Shown in pieces: positions 21,325 to 33,858 of a stretch of DNA of 64,000 nt. Origin of the DNA: Papio anubis (lineage: Eukaryota > Chordata > Mammalia > Primates > Cercopithecidae). The stretch spans positions 2,069,501 to 2,133,500 of the forward strand of contig NC_044977.1 of NCBI RefSeq assembly GCF_008728515.1, written 5' to 3'. The notes beneath the pieces are model-generated. The model was not told the DNA's origin. It ran no database searches and saw only the letters and a list, made by a program, of their open reading frames with translations. The stretch's first letter is position 1; each line of letters starts with the position of its first letter. The position numbers and the translations under genes were made by a program.

Positions 21325-22145
21325 TGGACATAGACGCCCAACCCCCAGGGCTGCCCATTTCCCCTCTGAGAGGCTCTGGCCCTAGCTCACCACCAGAACA
21401 GGAGAAAGCAGGGCCAAATTTCCCACAGGACTAGGGCACATCTGTCACGCAGGCCTGCCTGCCAGCCCCTCCCAGTGCACCTGGCTGGCTGCCTCACAGG
21501 TGTGTGTGTACGTAGTGCAGCCTCTGCTGCCCAGCTTGGGTGCTTGGCTCCACCTCAGTGCATTCCAGCAGCCTGGAAGCCCTTCAGATCTCCCAGTGCA
21601 CCTGGAACCCAACCCTGAGAGTTCAGAGGAGGAAGCCATGAGCAGATCCTGGTGCCCCAAGGCTGTGACTCATATCTCTGGAGTGCCAAACCAGGATCTG
21701 TGCCCAGCACTTGGGTGGAGAAACTCACACTCTTCAGAAAACTGAGAGCAGTGAGTCACACAGGTTCATGGGCTGGTGTGGGAACTGGACATGCCTCTCT
21801 CCACAGGGCTGTTCTGGTAAGCGTGTGGCCAATCTCTCCCAGCTGGACCACTGTCTGAGGGAGTCCCATGGCCCAAAACACCTAACAACAAAAACACAAA
21901 ACATGGGCACATTGTTAGTGATGAGAGATAGCTCCCCCAAGGCTCAGGAGTGGAAGTGATGGAGAAGTCACCTCTCTCCCCTTCACACCACAAAGCACAG
22001 CTGCGAAAATGAGGATACACAAAGTAGCCACATGACTGAGTAAGAGCCTATATACTGTCCGTTGCTCTCAAGCATCATCTAATGGATCACAGCCCAAGCT
22101 ATGACATAAAAAAAAAAAAAAAAAAAAAAAGCAAATTCCCTCCCC

Positions 22146-22180
<35 letters not shown>

Positions 22181-22431
22181 ATTCACTCTCCTACAAAACC
22201 AAAGGCAAGAATGTAATAGCATGCAAAGAAACAACATTTCTTTGAAAACTTCCAGAAATGAAGCCAACTAACTATACTCAATTTACGCCACAATTAAAGG
22301 AAACGACCACCCCCCTCCAAGGAGAGACAAAATCAGCACAAGAATTCAAAATGCCAGAGTATCCCCTTACCTCAAAAATGAGCCCACTAGCTCCTCAGCA
22401 GTGGGTTCTTAGTTAGTCTGAAATTACTGAA

Positions 22432-23315
22432 ATGACAGACATGGAATTCAGAATCTGGATGACAAGGAAGATCAACAAGATCCAGAAGAAAGTTGAAACC
22501 CAATCCAAGGAAGGCAAGCAATCCAATAAAACAATTCAAGAGATGCAAAACAAAATACTCACTTTAAGAAAGACCCAAACTAAACTTCTTGAGCTGAAAT
22601 ACTCACTACAAGAATTTCAGAATAAAATCAGAAGTATTGACAGCAGAATAGACCAAGTCAAGGAAAAAAATCTCAAAGCTCAAAGACCAACCAGAAGCTC
22701 AAATCAACTCAAGCAGACAAAAATAAAGAAAATTTTTTTTTCACAAAATGAACAAAATTTCCAATAAATATGTGATTATGTTAAGATACCAAATCTGTGA
22801 CTCACGAGCATCCCTGAAAAAGAAGGAGAGAGAATAACTTGGAAAATATATTTTAGGATACAGTCCCCCCCGCCCCCCAAAAAAATCTCCCTAATCTCAT
22901 AAGAGTGATTGAGGGGTAAATTCAAGAAATATAGAGAACTCCTGCTAGATACTATACAAGATGACCATCTCCAAGACACATAGTCATCAGATTCACTGAG
23001 ATCAATGCAAAGAAAAAAATCTTAAAGGCAGCTAGTGAAGGATCAGGTAATGTACAAAGAGAATCTCATCAGACTGGCAGTGAACTCTCAGCAGAAACTT
23101 TACAAGCCAGAAGATGTTGGGGACCTATTTTCAGCATCCTTAAAGAAAATAAATCCCAAACAGGAATTTCATACCCTGCCAAACTAAACTTCATAAGTGA
23201 AAGAGAAATACAATCCTTTTCAGACAAGAAAATGTTAAGAGAATTTGTTTCAACTAGACCAGGCTTATAAGACGTCCTCAAGGGACTGTTAAACGTGGAA
23301 TCAAAAGCAATTTGA
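22432..23315 (+). pseudogene. L1M ORF1p pseudogene
   Basis: The first 111 codons (22432-22767) are lysine- and glutamine-rich and coiled-coil-like (QNKILTLRKTQTKLLELKYS), as in the ORF1p N-terminus. Later DNA matches the RNA-binding and C-terminal part in broken frames (AACTCTCAGCAGAAACTTTA, TTTCATACCCTGCCAAACTA). Many stops and shifts make it inactive. Confidence 0.7.
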
Positions 23316-24048
23316 AACCTGCTACCACAAATACTCATGTAAGCATATAGTCCACAGACACTATTGAGAAACTACACAACTAAGTCTGCATAACAACCAG
23401 CTAAAAACATGATGACAGGACCAATATCTAATTTATTAAAACTAACTTTGAATGTAAATGGACAAATTGCTTCATGTAAAAGATATGAAGTGGCAAGCTG
23501 GATAAAAGACAAGACCCAACCATCTGCTATCTTCAGAAGATCCATCTCACATGTAATGATCTCAGAGGCTCAAAATAAGTGTTGAAAAAACAAAATATAT
23601 ATCCTCTAAAAGAAAAAAAAAAAAAGAGCAGGAGTCACTATTCTTATGTTAGATAAAACCTCTAACAATTAAGAAGAACAAAGAAAGACATTACATAACG
23701 ATAAAGGGTACAATCCAACAAGAAAATGTAACTATCCTAAATACACATGCACCCAACAGTGGACTACCCAGTTTCATAAAACAGGTTCTTCTTCATCTAC
23801 AAAATAGATCACAATAATAGTGGGAAACTTCAACACCCCACTGACAGCATTAGACAGATTAGTGAGGCAGAAAACTAACAAAGAAATTCTGGACTTAAAC
23901 ATAACACTTGACCCATTGGATCTAGTAGATATCTAAAGAACACTTCACACAACAACCAGAAAATATGTCTTCTGGCATACTTCGTGACAGAGACACAACC
24001 AAAAAAGAAAACTTCAGGCCATTATCTCTGATGAACGTAGACATAAAA

Positions 24049-24092
24049 ATCCTCAACAAAATATTATCAAATCCTCAACAAAATATTATCAA
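24049..24092. repeat. 22-base tandem duplication in L1M ORF2
   Basis: ATCCTCAACAAAATATTATC plus AA is repeated at 24049-24070 and 24071-24092. Confidence 0.9.
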
Positions 24093-25120
24093 ACTGCATC
24101 CAGCAGCACATCAAAGAGTTAATAAAACACAGTCAAGTAGGCTTTATTTCTGGGATGCAAGACTGGTTCAACATATGCAAATCAATAAATGCAATTCACC
24201 ACATAAGTAAAATTTAAAGCAAAAATCCTATGATCATATCAGTAGATGCACAAAAAGCTTTCTATAAAATCCAATATCCCTGCAAAATAGAAACTCTCAA
24301 CAGATTAGGCATTGAATTAACATACCTAAAAATAATAGGAATAATCTATGACAGACTTACAGCCAACATCATACTGAATGGGCAAAAGCTGGAAGCATTC
24401 CCCTTGAAATTGGAACAAGACAAGGCTGCCCACTCTCACCACTCCTGTTCAACATAGGACTGGAAGTCACAGCCAGAGCAATCAAGCGAAATAAAGAAAC
24501 AAAAGGCATTCAAATAATAAAAGAAAAAGTCAAACTATCTCTGTTCACTGACAATATGATTCTATACCTTGAAAACCCTAAAGACCTTGTTAAAAGGCTC
24601 CTAGAACTGATAAACAACTTTAATAAAGGAAATAAATCAATGTACAAAAATCAGTAGCATTTCTACACCAACAACATCAAGGCTGAGATTGAAATCAAGA
24701 ACACAATCCCACTTACAGTAGCCACAAAGAAAATGAAATACCTAAGAATACAGCTAACCAAAGAAGTGAAAGATTTCTCGAAAGAAGACTACAAAACACT
24801 GCTGAAACAAATGAGACATGACACAAAAAAGTGGAAAAACATTCGTTGTTCATGGATTGAAAGAATCAATATTGTTAAAATGTCTATACTTCCCAAAGCA
24901 ATTTACAAATTCAGTGCTACTCTTATCAAATTGCCAGTATCATTCTTCACAGAATTAGGAAAAAAAATTCTAAAATTCATGTGAAACTGAAAAGAGCCTG
25001 AATAGCCAAAGCAATCCTAAGCAAAAAGAACAAAGCTGGAGGCATCACACTACCCAACTTTAAACTATACTCTAAAGCTACAGAAACCAAAACAGCATAG
25101 TACTGGTGGAAAAAAAAAAA

Positions 25121-25184
25121 AGACACATAGCCAATGGAACAGAATAGAAAACAGACACAAAGCCAATGGAACAGAATAGAAAAC
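25121..25184. repeat. 32-base tandem duplication in L1M ORF2
   Basis: AGACACATAGCCAATGGAAC... (25121-25152) recurs with one change at 25153-25184. L1 consensus has a single copy. Confidence 0.9.
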
Positions 25185-25875
25185 TCAGGAATAAGGCCGC
25201 ACACCTACAACCATCTGATCTTCAACAAGACCAACAAAAACAAGCAATGGGGAGAGAACTCCCTATTCAATAAATGACAACTGGCTAGCTATATGTAGAA
25301 GATCAAAACTGGACCCCTACCTTTCACCATACTATATACAAAAATTAACTCAAAGTGGATGAAAGATTTAAATGTAAGACCTCAAACTATAAAACTCCTA
25401 GAAAACAACCTAGGAATTTTTCTTCTTGACATTGACTTTAACAAAAAAATTTTGGCTAAATCGCCAAAAGCAATTGCAATAAAAACAAAATATACAAGTG
25501 GGACCTAATTATACTAAAGTGCTTCTGCACAGCAAAAGAAACGATCATCAGAGTAAACAGCATACAGAATGAGAGAAAATGTTCACAAGTTATACATCTA
25601 AGGTTTAATATCTGGAAACTATAAAGAACTTAACCAATTCAAGAAGTTAAAATCAAATAACCTCATTAAAAACTGGGCAAAAGACATAAAAAGACACTTT
25701 TAAAACAAGACATACAGGCAGCCAACAAACATTTGAGAAAATGATAAACATCATTAATCATCACAGAATGCAAATCAAAACCACAATGATATACCATCTA
25801 ACAACAGTCAAAATGGATACTATCAAAAGACCAAAAAACAACAGATGCTGGTGAGGCTGAGGAGAAAACAGAACT

Positions 25876-25921
25876 CTGTTGGTAAGAATGTAAATACACT
25901 GTTGGTAAGAATGTAAATTAG
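25876..25921. repeat. 23-base tandem duplication in L1M ORF2
   Basis: CTGTTGGTAAGAATGTAAAT... occurs at 25876-25898 and 25899-25921. It duplicates the conserved ACTGTTGGTRRGAATGTAAA site. Confidence 0.9.
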
Positions 25922-26520
25922 TCCAGTCACTGTGGAAAACAGTCTGGAGACTTCTCAACTGAAAACATGACTACCATTCGATCCAGAATTTAATTACTGT
26001 GTATATATCCCAAAGAAAATAAAACATTTGACCAAAAAGATGCATGCACTTGTATGTACATTGAATCACTATTCACAATAGCAAAGACCTGGAATCAACC
26101 AAGATGCCTACCAATGGAGGAATGGATACAGAAAATGTGGTATATATCCACCATGAAATATTGTACAGCCATAAAAATAATGAAATAATGTCCTTTGAGG
26201 CAATATAATGCAACTGGAGGCAATTATCCTAAGTAAATTAACGCAGGAACAGAAAACCAAATGCCACATGTTCTCTCTTATAAGTGGGAGCTAAACATTG
26301 GGTACACATGGACATAAAGATGGTAATAATAGACACTGAGACTACTAGAGTGGGGAGAGAGGGAAGGGGATAAGTGTTGAAAAGCTAACTGTGAGGTACT
26401 ATGCTCACTACCTGGGTAATGGAATCATTGTATCCCAAACTTCAGCATCGTGTAATATACCCATGTAACAAATCTGCACCTGTACTCACTGAGTCTAATA
26501 TAAAAGTTGGAATTTAACAA

Positions 26521-27057
26521 ATAATTACATAAAACAGTCAAAAAATTAAAAGTAGCATAATTAAACAGTCAAAAAAAAAGTAGCTTATCTTTATATAGCA
26601 GTAAGTGCCACAGGATTATTCAGTAAATATGGAGAGTCCCTGCTGTAGTAATCTTGAAAGTCTTTGTGAAGGAGATGAATCTTGAGAAGTACTGCAGTGA
26701 AGGGTAGACATTTAAAGCTAAAGGAAATAGCTAAAGGAGAAGAGGAAAAGGTCTACCAAACAGATACAATAGCACTGGTATAGGATGAAGTAGAGCAGGA
26801 AGGCAAGGTTTTCCACTCAAGAAAAAAAGAAGCATAATAAGATATGGACTTGTGTATTAGTCTCAAATCTGCCCGTGTCCAGAAAATAAATAAAAAATTG
26901 ATAAAATTTAAGGTACACACTATCCTAGATGAACATGTGTCTACATCTGAACTGCTGTTTCCAATCAAGAGTACAAATTCTTGGGGAGTTTTGGGACACT
27001 GAGGGAGGATAGTAGTGAGCTGGGTAAGTAGCCTACACATTTGACACCACAGGTGGT
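26521..27057. other. Unique noncoding spacer
   Basis: I see no gene or repeat. A 95-codon minus-strand frame at 26753-27040 has no motif. Confidence 0.5.
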
Positions 27058-27560
27058 GTATTAGTCAGTGTTCTCTAGAGGGACAGAACTAATATGATAG
27101 AGGAGTTTAGTCAGGAGTTTTGACTCATGCAATAACAAGGTGAGGTCCCACAATAGGCTGTCTGCAAGTTGAGGAGATAGGAAGCCAGTCCGAGTCCCAA
27201 AACCTCAAAAGTATGGAAGCCCACAGTGCAGCTTTCAGTCTGTGGTTGAGGTTCCAAGAGTCCCAAAGCTGATTAACTTGGAGTCTGATGTTCAAGGGCA
27301 GGAGGCATCCAACGGGGAGAAAGATGGAGGCTGAGAAACTAAGCCAGTCTGGTCTCTCCAGGTTCTTCTGTCTGCTTTTATTCTGGCCACACTGGCAACT
27401 GATTCGGTGGTGCCCACTCAGATTGAGGGTGCATCTGCCTCCCCCAGCCCACTGACTAAAATGTTAATCTCCTTTGGCAACCCCCTCACAGATGCACCCA
27501 GGAACAATACTTCACATCCTTCAATCCAATCAAATTGACACTCAATGTTAATTTTCATAG
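27058..27560 (-). mobile_element. LTR-like interspersed repeat, family uncertain
   Basis: It begins TATTAGTCAGTGTTCTCTAG, followed by AGGGACAGAACTAATATGAT. It contains CCCACAATAGGCTGTCTGCA and AGTCTGATGTTCAAGGGCAG, and ends near CAATCAAATTGACACTCAAT. I recognise it as a common primate repeat with LTR-like ends when read on the minus strand, but I cannot name the family. The window's end (63645-64000) holds a related repeat. Confidence 0.6.
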
Positions 27561-28736
27561 GTGGTAATGGAGACTAGAAGTGATCTGGCTGGTATCTGTG
27601 GCTTCTACAGTAAGATCTAACGGCATGGGATAATTTGCATTTTATCCCATGAAAATCCCATCAGGGCAGCCTACTTTTATGAACAACACCATTAATGTTA
27701 AGTATTGGAAAGATTCATTGACATTTCTGGGACTGTTGCTATTACTTTCATTCCTCACAGCTTACCCCCAGTCTTTCTTTCAGATTCTCTCTCTTTCTCT
27801 CTCCCCACCTACTTAATTCTTCCTCTCCGCCTAGGAGCTGGTCTTCCTCTGCTTCACCCCTGTAGCGCTAGGTACCAAATTCTGATACTCTTTTTTTACA
27901 AGTGTAGTTTTTAACCTAAATCAGTGTCCCTTTCATTACTAATCTGTGTGATTTGCTTAAATAGAAAGAGATTTATTAGAGTCTTAGAGAACAGGAAGAA
28001 TCTCCAAGAAGGACAGTAACAACAGAAATTAAGAAAAAGCTCAATCATATTTAATTATCTTCAAATGAAAGCCCAACACTATTTTTTATAGTACTAGGCA
28101 CTAAGAATTTTAAGAATTATATGCTAGGACTTCCACTAGACCAGAATACAAGGCATAAACCCACTGAACTTGTGCTACATGCTTTCTAAAGAAGCCAACA
28201 TCCCTCGATATAGTTGCTTCCTCTCATTCATTGCTTGCTTCCTTCCTCTGATTTGATGTAGTTATAACTACTTAGAGGAACCACAGCTGTGTGGGAGTCC
28301 ATCTGCAAAAGAATCTGAAAATGGTAATTATCTATGTATGTATGTGTTCATCTATGTATCTATTGATAATTTGTTCATTTCTTTTTAGTTTACCAGATTT
28401 TTTATTAAAGAAAATTGTATTAGAAAGTGGTTGAAATGAATATTGACTCAATTTATAGTACTCTCAATATATCTCATTCTAATTTGTTTGAAGTGATGAT
28501 TTAATCCTGAAAAATCTTTAAAAAAAAATTTATGAATATATATTTAAAGCATTTCCAACAGCAAAAATAACCAAATAATTTGATGAATCATGATAGCTAC
28601 AAAAGAACATTAAGCATCTCATTTAGTAGCCCTAGATAATATTTAACACTTTTATTTTCACAGTATTTTGAAAAGACTTACTTTTTTTCCATGTAACAGT
28701 GATATCAGAAATGCATTTCCTTGAGCTACTTTGAAA
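27561..28736. other. Unique noncoding DNA with pyrimidine tract
   Basis: It has a TCTC-rich tract (27775-27807) and TATC/TATG repeats near 28330-28365. I see no gene. Confidence 0.5.
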
Positions 28737-28964
28737 AACATATTTTAGAATTTTTTTTAAATTATACTTTAAGTTCTAGGGTACATGTGCACAACGTGCA
28801 GGTTTGTTACATATGTATATATGTGCCATGTTGGTGTGTTGCACCCATTAACTCGTCATTTGCATTAGGTATATTTCCTAATGCTATCCGTTCCCCCACC
28901 CTCCACCCCATGACAGGCCCCGGTGTGTGACGTTCCCCTTCCTGTGTCCAAGTGTTCTAATTGT

Positions 28965-31900
28965 TCAATTCCCACCTATGAGTGAGAACATGCAGTGTTT
29001 GGTTTTCTGTTCTTGCGATAGTTGGCTGAGAATGATGGTTTTCAGCTGCATCCATGTCCCTACAAAGGACATGAACGCATCCTTTTTAATGGCTACATAG
29101 TATTCCATGGTGTATATGTGCCACATTTTCTTAATCCAGTCTGATGGATATTTGGGTTGGTTACAAGATTTTGCTATTGTGAATAGTACCACAAGAAACA
29201 TATGCGTGCACATGTCTTTATAGCAGCATGATTTATAATCCTTTGGGTATATACCCAGTAATGGGATGGCTGGGTCAAATGGTATTTCTAGTTCTAGATC
29301 CTTGAGGAATGGCCATACTGTCTTCCACAATCGTTAAACTAGTTTACAGTCCCACCAACAGTGTAAAAGTGTTCCTAATTCTCCACATCCTCTCCAGCGC
29401 CTGTTGTTTCCTGACATTTTAATAATTGCCATTCTAACTGGTGAGAGATGGTATCTCACTGTGGTTTTGATGTGCATTTCTCTGAAGGCGAGTGATGATG
29501 AGCATTTTTTCATGTGTCTGTTGGTTGCATAAATGTCTTCTTTTGAGAAATGTCTGTTCATATCCTTTGCCCACTTTTTGATGGGGTTGTTTTTTTCCTG
29601 TAAATTTGTTTGAGTTCTTTGTAGGTTCAGGATATTAGCCCTATGTCAGATGAGTAGATTGCAAAAATTTTCTCCCATTCTATAGGTTGCCTGTTCACTC
29701 TGATGGTAGTTTCTTTTGCTGTGCAGAAGCTCTTCAGTTTAATTAGATCCCAGTTGTCAATTTTGGCTTTTGTTGCCATTGCTTGTTGTGTTTTAGACAT
29801 GAGGCCCTTGCCCATGCCTATGTCCTGAATGGTATTGCCTAGGTTTTCTTCTAGGGTTCTTATGGTTTAGGTCTAACATTTAAGTCTCTAATCCATTTTG
29901 AATTAATTTTTGTATAATGTGTAAGGAAGGGATCCAGTTTCAGCTTTCTACATATGGCTAGCCAGTTTTCTCTGCACCATGTATTAAATAGGAAATCCTT
30001 TCCCCATTTCTTGTTTTTGTCAGATTTGTCAAAGATCAGATGGTTGTAGATTTGTGGTATTATTTCTGAGGGCTCTGTTCTGTTCCATTGGTCTATATCT
30101 CTGTTTTGGTACCAGTACCATGCTGTTTTGGTTACTGTAGCCTTGTAGTATAGTTTGAAGTCAGGTAGCGTGATGCCTCCAGCTTTGTTCTTTTGGCTTA
30201 GGATTGTCTTGGCAATGTGGGCTCTTTTTTGGTTCCATATGAACTTCAAAGTAGTTTTTTTCCAATTCTGTGAAGAAAGTCATTGGTAGCTTAATGGAGA
30301 TGGCATTGAATCTATAAATTACCTTGGGCAGTATGGCCATTTTCATGATATTGACTCTTCCTATCCATGAGCATGGAATATTCTTCCATTTGTTTATGTC
30401 CTCTTTTATTTCATTGAGCAGTGGTTTGTAGTTCTCCTTGAAGAGGTCCTTCACATCCCTTGTAAGTTGGGTTCCTAGATATTTTATTCTCTTTGAAGCT
30501 ATTGTGAATGGGAGTTCATTCATGATTTGGCTCTCTGTTTGTCTGTTACTGGTGTATAAGAATGCTTGTGATTTTTTCACATTGATTTTGTATCCTGAGA
30601 CTTTGCTGAAGTTGCTTATCAGTTTAAGGAGATTTTGGGCTGAGATGATGGGGTTTTCTAAATATACAATCATGTCATCTGCAAACAGGGACAATTTGAC
30701 TTCCTCTTTTCCTAATTGAATAACCTTTATTTCTTTCTCTTGCCTGATTGACCCGGCCAGATCTTTCAACACTATATTGGATAGGAGTGGAGAGACAGGG
30801 CATCCCTGTCTTGTGCCAGTTTTCAAAGGGAATGCTTCCAGTTTTTGCCCATTCAGTGTGATACTGGCTGTGGGTTTGTCATAAATAGCTCTTATTATTT
30901 TGAGATATATTCCATCAATACAGAATTTATTGAGAGTTTTTAGCATGAAGGGCTGTTGAATTTTGTCAAAGACCTTTTCTGCATCTATTGATAAAATCAT
31001 GTGGTTTTTCTCTTTGGTTCTGTTTATATGCTGGATTATGTTTATTGATTTGCATATGTTGAACCAGCCTTGCATCCCAGGGATGAAGCCCACTTGATCT
31101 TGGTGGATAAGCTTTTTGATGTACTGCTGGATTCGGCTTGCCAGTATTTTATTGAGGATTTTTGCATCAATGATCATCAGGGATATTGGTGTAAGGTTCT
31201 CTTTTTTTGTTGTGTCTCTGCCAGGCTTTGGTATCTGGATGATGTTGGCCTCATAAAATGAGTTAGGGAGGATTCCCTCTTTTTCTATCAATTGGAATAC
31301 TTTCAGAAGGAATGGTACCAGCTCCTCCTTGTACCTCTGGTAGAATTTGGCTGTGAATCCGTCTGGTCCTGGACTTTTTTTGGTTGGTAGGCTATTAATT
31401 ATTGCTTCAATTTTAAAGCCTGTTATTGGTCTATTCAGGGATTCAACTTCTTCCTGGTTTAGTCTTGGGAGAGTGGATATGTCCAGGTATTTACCCATTT
31501 CTTCTAGGTTTTCTAGTTTATTTGCATAGAGGTATTTATAGTATTCTCTGGTGGTAGTTTGTATTTCTGTGGGGTCAGTGATGATATTCCCTTTATCATT
31601 TTTTATTGCATCTATTTGATTCTTCTCTCTTTTCCTCTTTATTAGTCTTGCTAGCAGTCTATCAATTTTGTTGATCTTTTCAAAAAACCAGCTCCTGCAT
31701 TCATTGATTTTTTGAAGGATTTTTTGTGTCTCTGTCTCCTTCAGTTCTGCTCTGATCTTAGTTATTTCTTGCCTTCTGCTAGTTTTTTAATGTGTTTGCT
31801 CTTGCTTCTCTAGTTCTTTTAATTGTGATGTTAGGGCGTCAATTTTAGATCTTTTTCAGCTTTCTCTTGTGGGCATTTAGTGCTATAAATTTCCCTACAC

Positions 31901-32780
31901 ACACTGTTTTAAATGTGTCCCAGAGATTCTGGTATGTTGTATCTTTGTTCTCATTGGTTTCAAAAAACATCTTTATTTCTGCCTTCATTTTGTTATGTAC
32001 CCAGTAGTCATTCAGGAGCAGGTTATTCAGTTTCCATGTAGTTGAGCAGTTTTGAGTGAGTTTCTTAATCCTGAGTTCTAGTTTGATTGCACTGTAGTCT
32101 GAGAGACAGTTTGTTACAGTGTCTGTTCTTTTACATTTGCTGAGGAGTGCTTTACTTCCAACTATGTGGTTAATTTTGAAGTAAGTGCGATGTAGTGCTG
32201 AGAAGAATATATATCTGTTGATTTGGGGTGGAGAGTTCTGTAGATGTCTAATAGGTCCGCTTGGTGCAGAGTTGAGTTCAATTCCTGGATATCCTTGTTA
32301 ACTTTCTGTCTCATTGATCTGTCTAATGTTGACAGTGGGGTGTTAAAGTCTCCCATTATTATTGTGTGGGAGTCTAAGTCTCCTTGTAAGTCTCTAAGGA
32401 CTTGCTTTATGAATCTGGGAGCTCCTGTATTGGGTGCATATATATTTAGGATAGTTAGCTCTTCTTGTTGAATTGATCCCTTTACCATTATGTAATGGCC
32501 TTCTTTGTCTCTTTTGATCTTTGTTAGTTTAAAGTCTGTTTTATCAGAGACTAGGATTGCAACCCCTGCCTTTTTTTGTTTTGTATTTGCTTGATAGATC
32601 TTCCTCCATCCCTTTATTTTGAGCCTATGTGTGTCTCTGCATGTGAGATGGGTCTCCTGAATACAGCACACTGATGGGTCTTGACTCTACCCAATTTGCC
32701 AGTCTCTGCCTTTTAATTGGAGCATTTAGCCCATTTACGTTTAAGGTTAATATTGTTATGTGTGAATTTGATCCTGTCAT
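28965..32780 (-). pseudogene. L1PA ORF2p pseudogene
   Basis: The canonical ATG lies at 32780 and the normal stop at 28965, giving close to the usual 1,275-codon length. The endonuclease region appears as a frame at 32162-32671 with IQETHLTCRDTHRLKIKGWR near its start and NIYAPNTGAP farther on. The RT frame (30161-31498, 445 codons) has the FADD catalytic box within KLSLFADDMIVYLENP and GTRQGCPVSPLL. The C-terminal region is split over frames at 29860-30249, 29627-29815, 29334-29561 and 28965-29330. Multiple shifts and stops inactivate it. Confidence 0.9.
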
Positions 32781-32843
32781 TATGATGTTAGCTGGTAATT
32801 TTGCTCATTGGTTGATGCAGTTTCTTCCTAGCATAGATAGTCT

Positions 32844-33858
32844 TTACATTGTGGTATGTTTTTGCAGTGACTGGTACCGGTTGTTCCTTTCCATGTTTAG
32901 TGCTTCCTTCAGGAGCTCTTGTAGGGCAGGCCTGGTGGTGACAAAATATCAGCATTTGCTTGTCTGTAAAGGATTTTATTTCTCCTTCACTTATGAAACT
33001 TAGTTTGGCTGGATATAAAATTCTGGGTTGGAAATTCTTTTCTTTAAGAATGTTGAATATTGGCCCCCACTCTCTTCTGGCTTGTAGAGTTTCTGCCGAG
33101 AGATCCGCTCTTAGTCTGATGGGCTTCCCTTTGTGGATAACCCGACCTTTCTCTCTGGCTGCCCTTAACATTTTTTCCTTCATTTCAACTTTGGTGAATC
33201 TGACAATTATGTGTCTTGGAGTTGCTCTTCTCGAGGAGTATCTTTGTGGCGTTCTCCATATTTCCTGAATCTGAATGTTGGCCTGCCTTGCTAGATTGGG
33301 AAAGTTCTCCTGGATAATATGCTGCAGAGTGTTTTCCAACTTGGTTCCATTTTCCCTGTCACTTTCTAGTACACCAATCAGACATAGATTTGGTCTTTTC
33401 ACGTAGTCCCATATTTCTTGGAGGTTTTGTTCATTTCTTTTTACTCTTTTTTCTCTAAACTTCTCTTCTCGCTTCATTTCATTCATCTGATCTTCAATCA
33501 CTGATACCCTTTCTTCCAGTTGATCAAATCAGTTACTGAAGCTTGTGCATTTGTCACATCATTCTCGTGCCATGGTTTTCAGCTCTGTCAGGTCATTTAA
33601 GGACTCCTCTACATTGGTTATTCTAGTTAGCCATTCGTCTAATCTTTTTTCAAGGCTTTTAGCTTCTTTGCAATGGGTTTGAACTTCCTCCTTTAGCTCA
33701 GAGAAGTTTGATCATCTGAAACCTTCTTGTCTCAACTCATCAAAGTCATTCTCAGTTCAGCTTTGTTCCGTTGCTGGTGAGAAGTTGCGTTCCTTTGGAG
33801 GTAGAGAGGTGCTCTAATTTTTAGAATTTTCAGCTTTTCTGCTCTGTTTTTTCCCCAT
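32844..33858 (-). pseudogene. L1PA ORF1p pseudogene with early nonsense codon
   Basis: The ORF1 start ATG is at 33858 after a Kozak-like CACAAAG context. Codon 15 (33816-33814) is TAG where the family has CAG, by a single C-to-T change. Later, the frame from 33501 carries the RNA-binding core (DYVKRPNLCLIGVLESDREN) and the C-terminal domain. A 2-base deletion relative to the family near 32950 (ATGCTGATATTTTGTC) shifts it past the normal stop. Confidence 0.85.

Larger units (their letters stand above)
23400..26290 (+). pseudogene. L1M ORF2p pseudogene with internal deletion
   Basis: Recognisable blocks include the endonuclease start (CTTTGAATGTAAATGGACAA), GAAACTTCAACACCCCACTG, the RT region (23975-24980, with frames containing ISVDAQKAFYKIQ and LGIELTYLKIIGIIYDRLTA) and the C-terminal region to about 26290. 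The FADD-type motif is lost (CTGTTCACTGACAATATG reads FTDN). Near 23966, endonuclease sequence jumps directly to DRDTTKKENFRPLSLMN, so roughly 320 residues are missing. Multiple frameshifts are present. Confidence 0.8.
21325..26520 (+). mobile_element. Degenerate near full-length L1M
   Basis: An old L1 in + orientation: 5'UTR-like GC-richer sequence (21325-22430, with two internal A-runs at 22109-22131 and 22147-22176), ORF1 remnant (22432-23315), ORF2 remnant (about 23400-26290) and a 3'UTR (to about 26520). About 1 kb of ORF2 is missing at about 23966. Several 22-32 base tandem duplications lie inside. It has no coding capacity. Confidence 0.85.
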
